DNA of 64,000 nt from Shewanella psychromarinicola (GCF_003855155.1 NZ_CP034073.1:2232001-2296000); one strand, 5' to 3'. Positions 42,872 through 53,735 are shown, numbered from the stretch's first letter. Translations and numbers: made by a program. Notes: generated from the sequence alone by a model not told the origin.

Positions 42872-45712
42872 ATGTTGCAATCTAATTTGAAAGTGCTTGC
42901 AGATAAGCTAGGCCAACTCCTTGAGCCTTCAAGAGTCAATACCGATTACATACGCCGCGTGGCATGGGGAACAGACGCTTCTTTCTACCAAAAACGTCCA
43001 CAAATGGTAGTCCACACTAAAGATGAAGCTGAGGCGTCAAAAGTCTTGGCGCAATGTTATCAGAGCTCTACGCCTGTGACATTTAGAGCCGCAGGTACCG
43101 CGCTTTGTGGTCAGGCGATTTCTGATTCAGTTCTGATGGTCGCAGGTCTTCATTGGAATAATTTTAAGGTGTTAGAGGGCGGCAAAAAGGTACAAATGCA
43201 GCCCGGAGTGATTGGCTCTAGACTTAATGGTGCACTGGCACCTTTGGGATGGAAGTTTGGTCCCGATCCAGCCACGATTGCCTCGGCGATGGCCGGTGGT
43301 ATTGTGGCTAATAATGCTTCTGGTATGAACTGTGGTACGCACCATAACTCTTATCAATTAATTGACTCTGCTCGAATTATATTTGCTGATGGTTCGATTT
43401 TAGACACCGCAAGCAAGCAAAGTCGTCAAGTGTTTAAAAAACATCACCCTGAGATGATCAAAGGCATTGAAGCCATTCGTGACGAAATCATGGCTGATAA
43501 AGAATTAGTTAGTCGTATCAAGCGTAAGTACTCGATTAAAAACGTGACTGGCTTTGGTATGAATTCATTTGTTGATCATCAAGACCCTATCGACATTATC
43601 TTACACTTGATGGTTGGCTCGGAAGGTGCGCTCGGCTTCTTATCAGAAATTACCATGAAAAGTGTGGTGAAAAACAAATTCTCTGCGTCGTCTATGGTTT
43701 ATTTCGATTCACTTCGCGGTGCTTGTGAGGCGATTGTTGAGCTGCGACGAGATGCCTTCAAAGAGACCAACGCGGCGGAGTTGTTAGATAACTTCGCTCT
43801 GAAAGCTGTTGCCCAGTCTAAGTATGAAACACCAGACTTCTTAAACAATGTGCACAAAGATGTGACGGCCGTATTATTCGAGACCTTTGGCGATAACCAA
43901 AAGCAGATCGATGCCAACGTTGCTAAAATGTCAGCGATTATGGCAAAACATGGTTTGTATCATGACGTCGAGTTCACCCAAGATCCTGCTGTAATTACCA
44001 ATATGTGGGCTATTCGTAAGGCGATTTTCCCGCTAGCAGGTTCAATGCGTCCGGTCGGCACGTCTTGTATTATCGAAGATATAGCCTTCCCAATTGAAGT
44101 GTTGCCGCAGGCAACCATAGATTTACAAAACTTATCTTTTGCCCATGGTTATGATGATGCGGTGATTTATGGTCACGCACTTGAAGGTAACTATCACGTT
44201 ATCTTCGCACAAGACTTCTCCTCTAAAGCTGAAGTGGATCGTTTCGAAGGCTTTATGCAAGGGATGTGTGATCTTGTTGTGGGATATGACGGCTCGCTTA
44301 AGGCAGAGCATGGCACCGGATTTGGTATGGCTGCCTTCGTTGAAAAAGAATGGGGCACAGCAGTCTATGACTTGATGAAGCGAGTCAAGAATACGCTTGA
44401 TCCAAACGGTATTTTAAACCCTGGCGTCATCATTAATGACGACCCACTTTGCCATGCTAAAGGCTTTAAGCCTATGCCAGCAGTGCATAGTATTGTGGAT
44501 AAATGTATTGAGTGTGGATTTTGTGAACCGCATTGTGTGGCTCATGGTTTAACTCTATCTCCACGCCAACGTACCGCCGTTGCGCGCGTGATGAAAACAT
44601 TAGAAGCCACGGGCAATGAGCCTGATGTCTTGGCTGATCTGAAAAAGAACTATCCTTACTTTGCTATTGACACCTGTGCTGCAGATGGCCTGTGTAAACT
44701 CGGTTGTCCAATGGCGATTGATACCGGTAAATATATGAAGGTATTGCGAGCCGAAGGGGCCAGCAATATGGATAAGAAAATTTCTGATTTCACTGCCGAT
44801 CGTTTTGGCACTATGGAATCGGTCGCTCGATTTGCGTTAGGTGCCACCGATATTACCCGTAAAGTGATTGGCGAGTCTGGTATGGGCGCTATAACCAAAA
44901 TCGTGCGTAAAGTTATGCCAGGTATGCCGGTGCCGTTATGGACTGAAGGGATGCCGACACGAGGCAAAGCCTTGCCAACTCGCAAAACCAATGGTGACAT
45001 GAAAGCCGTGTACTTCCCTGCATGTTTGAACCGCATGATGGGCACTAGTGCTAAACATGACGATCAGCGCTCTTTACCCGAAACCATCGTGAGCCTATTT
45101 GAAAAGGCCAATATTGAGATAATTCTAGGTGAGAAAACCAAAGGTTTATGCTGTGGGCAACCTTGGGAGTCTTATGGTCATGATGATGCGGCCGACCGTA
45201 AGTCTGATGAACTCTCGGTGTGGTTGTTAAAAGCCTCTAATAATGGTGAGTATCCTATCCTAGTGGCAACCACTGCTTGTCTTGAGCGGATGCGCCGTGC
45301 TTGTGATAGCCGTTTGCAGATGTATGGCCCTGAAGAGTTTGCTTTTGAATTCATGGTTGACCGTATGCAAATAAACAAAGTTGTTGAAAAAGTAGCTGTT
45401 CACCCAACCTGTACCACGCGTAAGCTCGGTATGGCAGGCAAATTAACTGAACTTGCCAAGCTTTGCGCCACTGAAGTAGTGGTGCCAGAGAATGTAGGTT
45501 GTTGTGGTATGGCGGGCAACCGCGGTATGAATTACCCTGAGCTTAATGAACATGGACTTCGTCATTTAAAAGAAGAGACCAAAGATAAAGGTTGTACCCA
45601 TGGTTACTCAGTATCTGCAACCTGTGATGTTGGTTTAACGACGCACTCGGGTATTCCATATAAAAACATCTTAACGCTTCTTGATAAAGCCGCGAGCAGA
45701 AAACAGCAATAA
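42872..45712 (+). CDS. dld-II: FAD- and Fe-S-dependent D-lactate dehydrogenase (Dld-II type)
   Basis: The protein has about 946 residues. The N-terminal half is a FAD-binding type 4 domain plus a FAD-oxidase C domain (PVTFRAAGTALCGQAISDS, VNNASG-like IVANNASGMNCG, AEHGTGFGMA). The middle has a 4Fe-4S ferredoxin-like region with CIECGFCEPHC and CAADGLCKLGCP. The C-terminal part has the CCG-type domains (GLCCGQPWESYG, GCCGMAGNRG). This matches Dld-II, the respiratory D-lactate dehydrogenase of Shewanella. ATG 42872 follows GGGGA by 7 bases and is preferred; ATG 42854 is possible. Confidence 0.87.
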   Translation: MLQSNLKVLADKLGQLLEPSRVNTDYIRRVAWGTDASFYQKRPQMVVHTKDEAEASKVLAQCYQSSTPVTFRAAGTALCGQAISDSVLMVAGLHWNNFKVLEGGKKVQMQPGVIGSRLNGALAPLGWKFGPDPATIASAMAGGIVANNASGMNCGTHHNSYQLIDSARIIFADGSILDTASKQSRQVFKKHHPEMIKGIEAIRDEIMADKELVSRIKRKYSIKNVTGFGMNSFVDHQDPIDIILHLMVGSEGALGFLSEITMKSVVKNKFSASSMVYFDSLRGACEAIVELRRDAFKETNAAELLDNFALKAVAQSKYETPDFLNNVHKDVTAVLFETFGDNQKQIDANVAKMSAIMAKHGLYHDVEFTQDPAVITNMWAIRKAIFPLAGSMRPVGTSCIIEDIAFPIEVLPQATIDLQNLSFAHGYDDAVIYGHALEGNYHVIFAQDFSSKAEVDRFEGFMQGMCDLVVGYDGSLKAEHGTGFGMAAFVEKEWGTAVYDLMKRVKNTLDPNGILNPGVIINDDPLCHAKGFKPMPAVHSIVDKCIECGFCEPHCVAHGLTLSPRQRTAVARVMKTLEATGNEPDVLADLKKNYPYFAIDTCAADGLCKLGCPMAIDTGKYMKVLRAEGASNMDKKISDFTADRFGTMESVARFALGATDITRKVIGESGMGAITKIVRKVMPGMPVPLWTEGMPTRGKALPTRKTNGDMKAVYFPACLNRMMGTSAKHDDQRSLPETIVSLFEKANIEIILGEKTKGLCCGQPWESYGHDDAADRKSDELSVWLLKASNNGEYPILVATTACLERMRRACDSRLQMYGPEEFAFEFMVDRMQINKVVEKVAVHPTCTTRKLGMAGKLTELAKLCATEVVVPENVGCCGMAGNRGMNYPELNEHGLRHLKEETKDKGCTHGYSVSATCDVGLTTHSGIPYKNILTLLDKAASRKQQ

Positions 45713-45734
45713 ACCGCTGATTTCATCCTTGATT

Positions 45735-45762
45735 AGCCCACGCAATAGCGTGGGCTTTTTTT
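45735..45762 (+). terminator. Rho-independent terminator after dld
   Basis: The perfect 9-bp stem AGCCCACGC/GCGTGGGCT with an AATA loop is followed by six or more T. Confidence 0.92.
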
Positions 45763-45790
45763 ATCTTAAGTTTGCAGGAACAATTGAATT

Positions 45791-45952
45791 ATCATCGCTC
45801 ACGTCACTTGACGATCTCATCGATGGCATGTGTTGACCAACATGAACTAATGCGGATAGTTTTTTTAAAATATCATCGTTCAAGTCACTTGACTATCTGA
45901 TTGATGGCATGCTTTGACCAACATGAACTAATGCGGATAGTTTTTTTAAAAT
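45791..45952. repeat. 81-bp direct repeat, two copies
   Basis: The units 45791-45871 and 45872-45952 are adjacent and differ at only a few positions. Each ends in a T-run followed by AAAAT. No gene overlaps them. Confidence 0.85.
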
Positions 45953-46046
45953 GTCGTCAAGAGAGTGTTGTGAAGGCTATATCTTTGCATGGGCATAGGC
46001 ATGAGCATTTAGGCTTAATCTGATAAGTCATTGTGCCGCGTAAATT

Positions 46047-46356
46047 ATACCAGTTCCATTAATAATGTGCTCAATCAGAGTCACTCAGGTTTTTCAGTTT
46101 GAGGCGCATTGTTGAAATAATGGTTGTTCCCTTATAAAACAATGCAACAAAAAAATGGAAAGCCTGAGTGGCTCCCAAGGGCGGTTTTCTGCACCTTCTA
46201 TACTGCTTAATATGATTTTGACGTACGACTGCATGGATGCAGGAGATAGAGCAACGCAGGAGCTGTTGCCGAGAACAACTATGCCTACAATCCTATTACT
46301 TGCCTAGAAGGCGCAGAATTCCCGCTGAATGACCAGATAATTATTAGAATTGGTAT
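46047..46356. mobile_element. MITE-like element of about 310 bp
   Basis: The ends are imperfect inverted repeats: ATACCAGTTCCATTAATAAT at the left and the complement of ATACCAATTCTAATAAT at the right. TTA flanks the TACC/GGTA ends on both sides. Internal inverted repeats include CACTCAGG/CCTGAGTG and GCATTGTT/AACAATGC. No gene is present. Confidence 0.6.
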
Positions 46357-46394
46357 TAGATAAAAAATTACAACTAGCAGCTTAGTATGCAAAT

Positions 46395-46420
46395 AAAAAA
46401 ACCCAGCATATGCTGGGTTT
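46395..46420 (-). terminator. Rho-independent terminator after rpoD
   Basis: The palindrome AAACCCAGCATATGCTGGGT is preceded on the plus strand by an A-run. On the minus strand it is a hairpin followed by T residues, 30 bases after the rpoD stop. Confidence 0.88.
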
Positions 46421-46449
46421 TCATGATCATAGAAGACTAAACCGTCAGT

Positions 46450-48270
46450 TTACTCGTCTAGGAAAGACTTTAATATTTCAGAGCGAGAAGGGTGACGTAA
46501 CTTACGTAACGCTTTGGCTTCAATTTGACGAATACGTTCACGTGTTACATCAAATTGCTTACCCACTTCTTCTAAGGTGTGGTCTGTATTCATATCGATA
46601 CCAAAACGCATACGCAGTACTTTTGCTTCACGAGCGGTTAGGCCTGCTAAGACTTCGTGTGTGGCGTTCTTAAGACTTTCGCTAGTTGCTGAGTCTAGTG
46701 GTAACTCCAGCGTCGTGTCCTCGATAAAATCACCCAGATGCGAATCTTCATCGTCACCGATTGGGGTTTCCATTGAGATTGGCTCTTTAGCAATTTTCAG
46801 TACCTTACGAATTTTATCTTCAGGCATCATCATACGTTCTGCTAATTCTTCAGGAGACGGCTCTCGGCCCATTTCTTGAAGCATTTGACGAGAAATACGG
46901 TTTAACTTGTTGATCGTTTCGATCATGTGTACTGGAATACGAATAGTACGTGCTTGGTCAGCAATTGAACGGGTGATTGCCTGACGGATCCACCACGTTG
47001 CATACGTCGAAAACTTATAACCACGACGGTATTCGAACTTATCTACGGCCTTCATCAAACCAATGTTACCTTCTTGAATTAAATCCAAGAACTGTAAACC
47101 ACGGTTGGTGTACTTTTTGGCAATAGAAATAACCAAACGTAAGTTAGCTTCAACCATTTCTTTTTTCGCACGACGAGCTTTCGCTTCACCGATAGACATG
47201 CGACGGTTAATGTCTTTAATGCCTGCGATGGTTAAGTCGGTTTCGACTTCAATAGCCCCCAACTTTGTCACACAACGCGTTACGTCATCGGTGATCATCC
47301 GCAAACCTTCAGCATAAGGCTTGGTGCTTGCTTTTTCTTTGTTAAACCAATCTAAGTTTGTTTCATTGCCGGTGAATGCTTTAATAAAGTTTTTCTTTGG
47401 CATCTTAGCTTGTTCAACACTAAGCTTAATGACTAACCGTTCTTGAATTCGTACGCGATCCATCATGCTGCGCATGCTTTTGACTAAACGGTCAAATTGT
47501 TTAGGGATTAAGCGGAATTCTTTGAATAATTCACCGATAACAAATAATGAGCCTATCGCTTCAGGATGATCACGGCCTTTTTCAGCAATAATACCTAAGC
47601 TTTTTTCGTAGGCTTCTCTGAGTTGAGTGAATTTTTCTTTGGCTTGTTCAGGATCAGGCCCTTTGTTGCCTTCTTCCTCTTCATCATCGTCGTCATCATC
47701 ATCTTTTTTATTGTCAGCCAATTCAGAACCAACATTGGTGGCAGTAGGTGCGACGTCATCGTCGTCAGGATTGATAAATCCAGAGATAATATCAGACAAG
47801 CGCAATTCTTCAGCTTCATACTTATCGAATTGCTCTAAGATCATTGCGATCGCTTGAGGGTATTCACTGACAGAACTCTGTACAGTGTTAATACCTTCTT
47901 CAATACGTTTAGCAATAACAATTTCGCCTTCGCGGGTAAGTAGCTCTACCGTGCCCATTTCGCGCATGTACATGCGGACAGGGTCTGTGGTTCGGCCTAA
48001 CTCACTTTCTACGGTTGCGAGAGCTGCCGCTGCTTCTTCTGCAGCATCTTCGTCTGTGTTGTCTTCCGACATCATCATGTCATCGGCATCTGGCGCTTGT
48101 TCAAAAACGCGGATACCCATGTCATTTATCATCTGGATAATATCTTCAATCTGATCGGAATCGACCATGTCTGCAGGTAAGTGGTCGTTCACTTCTGCAT
48201 AGGTTAAGTAACCTTGCTCTTTACCTTTAGCGAGCAACAGTTTAAGTTGCGACTGCGGAGTGTGATCCAT
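46450..48270 (-). CDS. rpoD: RNA polymerase primary sigma factor (sigma-70)
   Basis: From ATG 48270 the protein has 606 residues starting [31 protein letters not shown], close to E. coli RpoD; the open frame beyond 48270 is not used. Region 1.1, the acidic non-conserved region (a run of Asp/Glu near residue 195), region 2 ([19 protein letters not shown]) and region 4.2 with the final HTH ([33 protein letters not shown]) are all present. It directs transcription of housekeeping genes. It is the last gene of rpsU-yqeY-dnaG-rpoD. Confidence 0.97.
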   Translation of the reverse strand: MDHTPQSQLKLLLAKGKEQGYLTYAEVNDHLPADMVDSDQIEDIIQMINDMGIRVFEQAPDADDMMMSEDNTDEDAAEEAAAALATVESELGRTTDPVRMYMREMGTVELLTREGEIVIAKRIEEGINTVQSSVSEYPQAIAMILEQFDKYEAEELRLSDIISGFINPDDDDVAPTATNVGSELADNKKDDDDDDDEEEEGNKGPDPEQAKEKFTQLREAYEKSLGIIAEKGRDHPEAIGSLFVIGELFKEFRLIPKQFDRLVKSMRSMMDRVRIQERLVIKLSVEQAKMPKKNFIKAFTGNETNLDWFNKEKASTKPYAEGLRMITDDVTRCVTKLGAIEVETDLTIAGIKDINRRMSIGEAKARRAKKEMVEANLRLVISIAKKYTNRGLQFLDLIQEGNIGLMKAVDKFEYRRGYKFSTYATWWIRQAITRSIADQARTIRIPVHMIETINKLNRISRQMLQEMGREPSPEELAERMMMPEDKIRKVLKIAKEPISMETPIGDDEDSHLGDFIEDTTLELPLDSATSESLKNATHEVLAGLTAREAKVLRMRFGIDMNTDHTLEEVGKQFDVTRERIRQIEAKALRKLRHPSRSEILKSFLDE

Positions 48271-48420
48271 AGATATCATCCAATTTTGGGTAACTGTTAA
48301 AACGATAGGCCAGTTAGCTTTACTAAGTGGCGCGCAAATCGTCAATTATAGCTGTATGGGCTAACCTTAGCTAGTCCATGGCAATGTTTGTACGCACATT
48401 CTTGACGAATAAATTGCGTA

Positions 48421-50145
48421 TTACTTCGCTATGCCTTTCATTATCGAAATCAGCTTTTTTAGCTGCATTTTTTCAACTTTCGTTAAAGCCTGTTTGAGAC
48501 TCAATTCCTGATATCGTTGTTCAATATATTGGTTGTTTAACCAAATCAGGGTTTGCTTAAACTCTGGCAATACGTTTTCATCCGCCACTTGATGTTCCCA
48601 TTGGGCTAGCTTAATTAGAGTGCTTTTTTTCTGATGCTCTCTATGCATTTCAAGTAGTTGTGCGCTGTTTAACGTTTGCTCTCGAGTTATATCTAACAAA
48701 TGATTTAGCAATTCTATGCCGGTCATTTGTAATCGATCTAGTGCTGGCTGTTTTGCCAAACCAAAGCCTAAACTTGGGTTTTGGATCAGGAGGCCAATAG
48801 CCAATCTTAATGGCGTGCCACGACCTTGTAAGCCTTTCGCATTTAATGGTTTCTGTTTTGCAGAAAAACCTAACTTCTTTTTCAAGTCATCGGCACTGTT
48901 CATGCCTAACTTGTGTGCCAGATTTTCTAGCAATAAATTTTGTAGGACGGTATCTTGTACCTTTTCAATTAGCGAGATTGCTTGCTTGGCTAATGCCCCT
49001 TTATCTGTCCCGTGGTTAGCACTTAATGTGTCAAACAAAAACTCGGGTAGTAACATGGCTTTTTGCATTAAGGCTTCAAATGCTTCTTTACCAATTTTGC
49101 GGACCATAGTGTCTGGGTCTTCACCTTGCGGTAGAAACATAAACTTGACTTGATCACCCGGTTTTAACAGTGGCAATGCTGTTTCGAGTGCACGCCAAGC
49201 AGCTTCGCGGCCTGCACGGTCGCCGTCATAACAACAGACCACCTGTTTTGCACTACGCACTAAAAGCTGAAATTGTTCAGCAGTAGTCGAAGTCCCTAAA
49301 GATGCAACCGCATAATCAACCCCAAATTGGGCGAGTGCGACGACATCCATATATCCTTCAACAATTAACACATGCTGTGGATCACGGTGTTTTTGCTTTA
49401 ACTCATATAAACCATAAAGTTCATTACCCTTATGAAATATGGGCGTTTCTGGCGAATTCAAGTACTTTGGGGTACCGTCACCCAAAACTCTACCGCCAAA
49501 TCCCACAACACGACCGCGACGATCGCGTATTGGGAACATTAATCTGTCGCGAAAACGGTCATAGCGTTTACCGCTATCATTGGCAATAAGCATGCCTGCT
49601 GTCAGTAATTTATCTTGGGCGGGCAAATTTTGCCGGTAACGACCCAATAAACCATCCCAACCATCGGGGGCAAACCCGATACCAAATTGTTCAACAACGT
49701 CATTTGATAAACCTCTGAACTCTAGGTAATCAACAACTTTTTGTTTGTCTGTATGCTGCCTAAGTTGGCTTTGATAGAAGAGATTGGCTTCTTCCATCAG
49801 TTCATATAAATCGCGACTTAATCCTTGGTCGGGTCTTTTCCCTGTGCCTTGCTCCCGTGGTACGGCAAGACCAAGTTGACCTGCAAGCTCTTCAATGGCG
49901 TCAATAAATTCTAGTCGATCATATTCCATGACAAAATCAATGGCATTGCCATGAACACCGCAACCAAAACAATGATAAAACTGTTTATCTCTGCTGACGG
50001 TAAAAGAGGGTGATTTTTCGCTATGAAAAGGGCAGCAAGCCGAGTGATTCTTACCGGCTTTTTTCAACGGGACTTTACGATCAATTAGATCGACTATGTC
50101 TATTCGAGCTATTAGCTCATTGATAAAATCACGAGGTATCGCCAT
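48421..50145 (-). CDS. dnaG: DNA primase
   Basis: The 574-residue protein has the CHC2 zinc ribbon (C38, H41, C59, C62), the RNA polymerase core with the TOPRIM motif LIVEGYMDVVAL and the CCYDGDRAGREAAWRALE segment, and a C-terminal DnaB-binding domain. It makes RNA primers for lagging-strand synthesis. It lies between yqeY and rpoD in the macromolecular synthesis operon. It looks complete. Confidence 0.96.
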   Translation of the reverse strand: MAIPRDFINELIARIDIVDLIDRKVPLKKAGKNHSACCPFHSEKSPSFTVSRDKQFYHCFGCGVHGNAIDFVMEYDRLEFIDAIEELAGQLGLAVPREQGTGKRPDQGLSRDLYELMEEANLFYQSQLRQHTDKQKVVDYLEFRGLSNDVVEQFGIGFAPDGWDGLLGRYRQNLPAQDKLLTAGMLIANDSGKRYDRFRDRLMFPIRDRRGRVVGFGGRVLGDGTPKYLNSPETPIFHKGNELYGLYELKQKHRDPQHVLIVEGYMDVVALAQFGVDYAVASLGTSTTAEQFQLLVRSAKQVVCCYDGDRAGREAAWRALETALPLLKPGDQVKFMFLPQGEDPDTMVRKIGKEAFEALMQKAMLLPEFLFDTLSANHGTDKGALAKQAISLIEKVQDTVLQNLLLENLAHKLGMNSADDLKKKLGFSAKQKPLNAKGLQGRGTPLRLAIGLLIQNPSLGFGLAKQPALDRLQMTGIELLNHLLDITREQTLNSAQLLEMHREHQKKSTLIKLAQWEHQVADENVLPEFKQTLIWLNNQYIEQRYQELSLKQALTKVEKMQLKKLISIMKGIAK

Positions 50146-50234
50146 TGATTGCTGTTGTTCTCGAATTTACTTTATCAACTGATTAAAACAAACAAGCCGT
50201 GCAAGTGCACGGCTTATTCAACATTAAAACTTGA

Positions 50235-50678
50235 TTACTTCAATTTAGCGCGGATCATTGTACCAATGGCACTCATATCTGCACGGCCTTGAACTTTAGA
50301 TTTTAATGCTCCCATTACTTTACCCATATCCGCCATGGATGCCGCACCAACGTCAATGATCGTTGCATCGATAATCGCTGCAACTTCATCTTCGGTTAGC
50401 GGCGTAGGCAAAAAGTCTTCGATAACTCGAATTTGTTCTGCTTCTGCTGCGGCCAACTCCGGACGATTCGCGGCTTCATATTGAGCAATCGAATCTCGGC
50501 GTTGTTTTACCATTTTGGTTAATACAGCTATTGTCTGCTCATCAGTCAGAGTTTCGCGGGTATCCACTTCAATCTGCTTGATGGCAGAAAGCGCCATACG
50601 AATTGTTCCTAAGCGCACTTTTTCTTTAGCACGCATAGCATCTTTCATTTGGTCTTTTAGCTGATCGGTTAAGTTCAT
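50235..50678 (-). CDS. yqeY: GatB/YqeY domain protein
   Basis: The 147-residue protein begins MNLTDQLKDQMKDAMRAKEKVRLGTIRMALSAIKQIEVD and contains the YqeY signature VIEDFLPTPLTEDEV and MGKVMGALKSKVQGRADMS. The domain is also the tRNA-binding tail of GatB. Its role alone is not settled. It sits between rpsU and dnaG, 7 bases after rpsU, an insertion in the operon that is common outside enterics. Confidence 0.92.
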   Translation of the reverse strand: MNLTDQLKDQMKDAMRAKEKVRLGTIRMALSAIKQIEVDTRETLTDEQTIAVLTKMVKQRRDSIAQYEAANRPELAAAEAEQIRVIEDFLPTPLTEDEVAAIIDATIIDVGAASMADMGKVMGALKSKVQGRADMSAIGTMIRAKLK

Positions 50679-50685
50679 AATGAGA

Positions 50686-50901
50686 TTAATATAAACGTAC
50701 GCGACGTGCGTTTTCGCGAGAAAGCTTCTTTGCTAGACGCTTAACTGCAGCTGCTTTTGCACGCTTACGGGCAGTAGTAGGCTTCTCGTAGAATTCACGA
50801 GCACGCACGTCAGCTAGAATTCCAGCTTTTTCACAAGAGCGCTTGAAACGACGAAGAGCTACGTCGAATGGTTCGTTTTCACGTACTTTAATTATTGGCA
50901 T
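50686..50901 (-). CDS. rpsU: 30S ribosomal protein S21
   Basis: The 71-residue basic protein [27 protein letters not shown]...[10 protein letters not shown] is a full-length S21. It takes part in mRNA binding on the 30S subunit. It is the first gene of the operon and divergent from tsaD, an arrangement conserved in gammaproteobacteria. Confidence 0.97.
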   Translation of the reverse strand: MPIIKVRENEPFDVALRRFKRSCEKAGILADVRAREFYEKPTTARKRAKAAAVKRLAKKLSRENARRVRLY

Positions 50902-51120
50902 ACGCCATCACCCCTTAGGTGTAGTTATGCTGGATGACTAAATCGACTAAACATTTTTAGTGATTTAGCTCAAACCAAAGGCTATTCAAAATGGTGCGGA
51001 ATTTTACACCGAGCGACGACCATTTGTAAACCCCTGATTGATTTTCTCTTTAGCTAAGGTGTAACAGTTTCATTTTTAAGATTTTATAAAACGTTATTGG
51101 CTTAAATAGTCGCCACTGGA

Positions 51121-51217
51121 GATAACAAATGCATATCATACAGCCGTTTGCGCCAATAGAGGTCTTGAATCTACTGGCTGTAGACTTGCTATTGACGCAT
51201 AAATTCGTCTTGTTATC
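51121..51217. repeat. MITE-like repeat, copy 1 (97 bp)
   Basis: The element has perfect 8-bp inverted ends GATAACAA/TTGTTATC. Its interior aligns with the element at 53736-53831, sharing AACAGCC/CAGCCGTTTG-like and CTATTGACGC blocks. Confidence 0.65.
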
Positions 51218-51276
51218 AGCCTAAAATTCAAGTTTGAGATCAAAATAGTCAATGTTAGCTCATTCAAAACAGTTTG

Positions 51277-51348
51277 TTGATCTCAAATCCCGAGCGGATC
51301 TCAAATACTGAGTTGAGATCAAATCCCGAGTTGAGATCAAATACTGAA
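51277..51348. repeat. Four 18-bp tandem units upstream of tsaD
   Basis: Units start at 51277, 51295, 51313 and 51331. They alternate between forms ending ATCCCGAG and ATACTGAG/A, and all share GATCTCAAAT or its near-palindromic form GAGATCAAAT. They lie about 70-140 bases before tsaD. Confidence 0.75.
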
Positions 51349-51414
51349 ACATTGGAGTATTTACGCTGAGACGGGTAGAATTAGCGTCCATATTTTTAAT
51401 GAAGACGAGAGATT

Positions 51415-52431
51415 ATGCGGGTTATCGGTATTGAGACATCTTGTGACGAGACTGGGGTTGCAGTCTATGACGATAAATTGGGCCTGTTGTCAGATGTGCT
51501 ATATAGCCAAGTTAAATTGCACGCCGATTACGGTGGTGTTGTGCCTGAGCTTGCCTCTCGTGATCATGTTCGTAAAATTGTGCCATTAATTAAACAGGCT
51601 TTATCCGAAGCAAATTCGAGTGTAGATGATATCGATGGTGTGGCGTACACCAAGGGGCCTGGGTTAATGGGTGCATTGCTTGTTGGGGCTTGTGTGGGGC
51701 GTTCGTTGGCCTATGCGTGGAACAAGCCGGCAATCGGTGTACATCATATGGAAGGGCATTTATTAGCGCCCATGCTGGAAGATAACGCTCCAGAATTTCC
51801 TTTTTTAGCCTTATTAGTGTCTGGCGGCCATTCAATGCTAGTACAAGTTGAAGGCATTGGCCGGTATCAAGTGTTAGGTGAATCTCTTGATGATGCTGCA
51901 GGCGAAGCTTTCGATAAGACCGCCAAACTAATGGGTTTAGATTATCCGGGTGGTCCACGGTTAGCTAAATTAGCCCAAAAAGGCGTGCCTGCAGGGTATA
52001 AATTTCCGCGTCCGATGACGGATAGACCAGGATTAGATTTTAGTTTTTCTGGATTAAAAACATTTACGGCAAATACAATTGCTAAAGAGCCTGATGATGA
52101 ACAGACACGTGCTAATATTGCTCGTGCATTTGAAGAAGCCGTTGTTGATACCCTAGCCATAAAATGTAAACGTGCCTTGAAACAGACGGGTTATACCCGT
52201 TTGGTGATTGCTGGTGGTGTGAGTGCTAATACGCGCTTACGAGAGTCATTGGCTGAGATGATGACTAGTTTAGGCGGTCAAGTGTATTATCCTCGTGGGA
52301 AGTTTTGTACCGACAATGGTGCGATGATTGCTTATGCTGGATTACAACGGTTACGTGCTGGACATATAGAAGAACTTGCCGTTAAAGGTCAACCTCGTTG
52401 GCCTTTGGATACGTTACCTGCGGTTGATTAA
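51415..52431 (+). CDS. tsaD: tRNA N6-threonylcarbamoyladenosine synthase subunit
   Basis: The 338-residue protein starts [20 protein letters not shown] and has the metal-binding [10 protein letters not shown], the LVSGGHSML motif and [11 protein letters not shown]. It is the catalytic subunit of the TsaBDE complex that forms t6A37 in tRNAs reading ANN codons. It is divergent from rpsU, as in most gammaproteobacteria. Confidence 0.97.
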   Translation: MRVIGIETSCDETGVAVYDDKLGLLSDVLYSQVKLHADYGGVVPELASRDHVRKIVPLIKQALSEANSSVDDIDGVAYTKGPGLMGALLVGACVGRSLAYAWNKPAIGVHHMEGHLLAPMLEDNAPEFPFLALLVSGGHSMLVQVEGIGRYQVLGESLDDAAGEAFDKTAKLMGLDYPGGPRLAKLAQKGVPAGYKFPRPMTDRPGLDFSFSGLKTFTANTIAKEPDDEQTRANIARAFEEAVVDTLAIKCKRALKQTGYTRLVIAGGVSANTRLRESLAEMMTSLGGQVYYPRGKFCTDNGAMIAYAGLQRLRAGHIEELAVKGQPRWPLDTLPAVD

Positions 52432-52496
52432 CCGATAAGTTTATGCGACTGATTTAAATGATTGTTCTGATCTTCAAATCCATAGAAAACCTAATA

Positions 52497-53117
52497 CTAG
52501 TTGGTATTGGGTTTTTTTATCGCTTTTTTTCGTGAGACTTTGCTTTCTTCACCATGACGTAAACGGCCAATATTGTCTTTGTGGCGGATTAAAATCAGGG
52601 TTGACAACATGGCGACCGGAAGAATAAAGCGTTCGTCTAACCACCAAGTATACAAGGGCGCTAAGGTGGCGGTTGCCATTGCTGCAACAGATGAATAACG
52701 TGTTAAAAGCAAAAATACAATCCAAGTCAGGATTAGGCATATTGCTAAATCACCACCAATGGGCGCCATCGCACCAAAGGCTGTCGCAACACCTTTACCC
52801 CCTTTGAAACCAAAAAATATCGGCAATATATGCCCTAAGCAGGCGCTGACAGCAATAAAACCTAATGATACGGCATCAAGTCCCATTTTGTAGCCCAGAA
52901 AAGAAGGCAGAGCGCCTTTGAGCATATCGAAAAAAAGTACCATAGCAGCAGAACTTACTCCACCAATGCGTAGCACATTAGTGGCACCGGGATTGCCAGA
53001 ACCGCTGGTTCTTGGATCGGGTAAACCTCTTATTTTACAAACCAGTACGGCACTTGAGATCGAACCCGCTAGGTAGGCGGCAATGATCATCAAAATGGTG
53101 ACGGTAACGGCGTTCAA
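52497..53117 (-). CDS. plsY: Acyl-phosphate glycerol-3-phosphate acyltransferase
   Basis: The 206-residue membrane protein has about five segments and the PlsY motifs [22 protein letters not shown] and [13 protein letters not shown]. It transfers the acyl group from acyl-phosphate to glycerol-3-phosphate, the first step of phospholipid synthesis. It stands convergent with tsaD and divergent from folB. Confidence 0.95.
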   Translation of the reverse strand: MNAVTVTILMIIAAYLAGSISSAVLVCKIRGLPDPRTSGSGNPGATNVLRIGGVSSAAMVLFFDMLKGALPSFLGYKMGLDAVSLGFIAVSACLGHILPIFFGFKGGKGVATAFGAMAPIGGDLAICLILTWIVFLLLTRYSSVAAMATATLAPLYTWWLDERFILPVAMLSTLILIRHKDNIGRLRHGEESKVSRKKAIKKPNTN

Positions 53118-53370
53118 ATTGGTTTCCTTACTCTTCTTAGGGTATCATCGCGCATTCATTTGCAAGACAAGTGATTTTCAGTAACCACTAAAGCCGCCTT
53201 TGCGTTAACATTAAAGATTTGATTGATGTTAATTGCATAATAGCGCCTATCCTACTGCGTTAACTCATTAGGAAAAAGCTTAAATGTGGATTATTAAGCA
53301 TATAATCGGTAATAAAGTTTGTTTAGAGTGATCTTGTGGTTTTTTTGCGTCGATTAAGGTAGGAATTTAT

Positions 53371-53724
53371 ATGGATAAAGTACTCATCCGTCAGTTAGCG
53401 ATAGAGACCATTATTGGTATCTATGAGTGGGAAAAAAAACTTCATCAAACATTACTCATCGATTTAGATATGGCGTGGGATAATCGTCTTGCGGCTGCCA
53501 GTGATAATTACCAACATGCATTGTGTTATGAAACGGTATCAAATCGTTTAACGACGTTAATTACTGAAAATCCGATTGATCTGATTGAAACGGTTGCCGA
53601 AATGATCGCCCATTGCTTGCAAGATGAATTTAATGTGCCGTGGGTTAAAGTCGTGGTGATGAAACCTGGGGCAATACCCCATGCCGTTTCTGTCGGTGTT
53701 GAGATTGAACGCGGCAGTATTTAA
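53371..53724 (+). CDS. folB: Dihydroneopterin aldolase
   Basis: The 117-residue protein has IRQLAIETIIGIYEWEKKLHQTLLIDLDM and the end VKVVVMKPGAIPHAVSVGVEIER, which fit FolB; the conserved Glu in IGIYEWE and the late Lys in MKPGA are present. It cleaves dihydroneopterin in folate synthesis. folK follows after about 237 bases that include a MITE-like repeat. Confidence 0.95.
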   Translation: MDKVLIRQLAIETIIGIYEWEKKLHQTLLIDLDMAWDNRLAAASDNYQHALCYETVSNRLTTLITENPIDLIETVAEMIAHCLQDEFNVPWVKVVVMKPGAIPHAVSVGVEIERGSI

Positions 53725-53735
53725 CCTGAACTCGG

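Noticed and set aside
47595..47857. Frames rich in Lys, Met or Ser opposite rpoD
   Set aside because: They are shadows of the acidic Asp/Glu tract of the sigma factor, which is itself a normal feature of RpoD.
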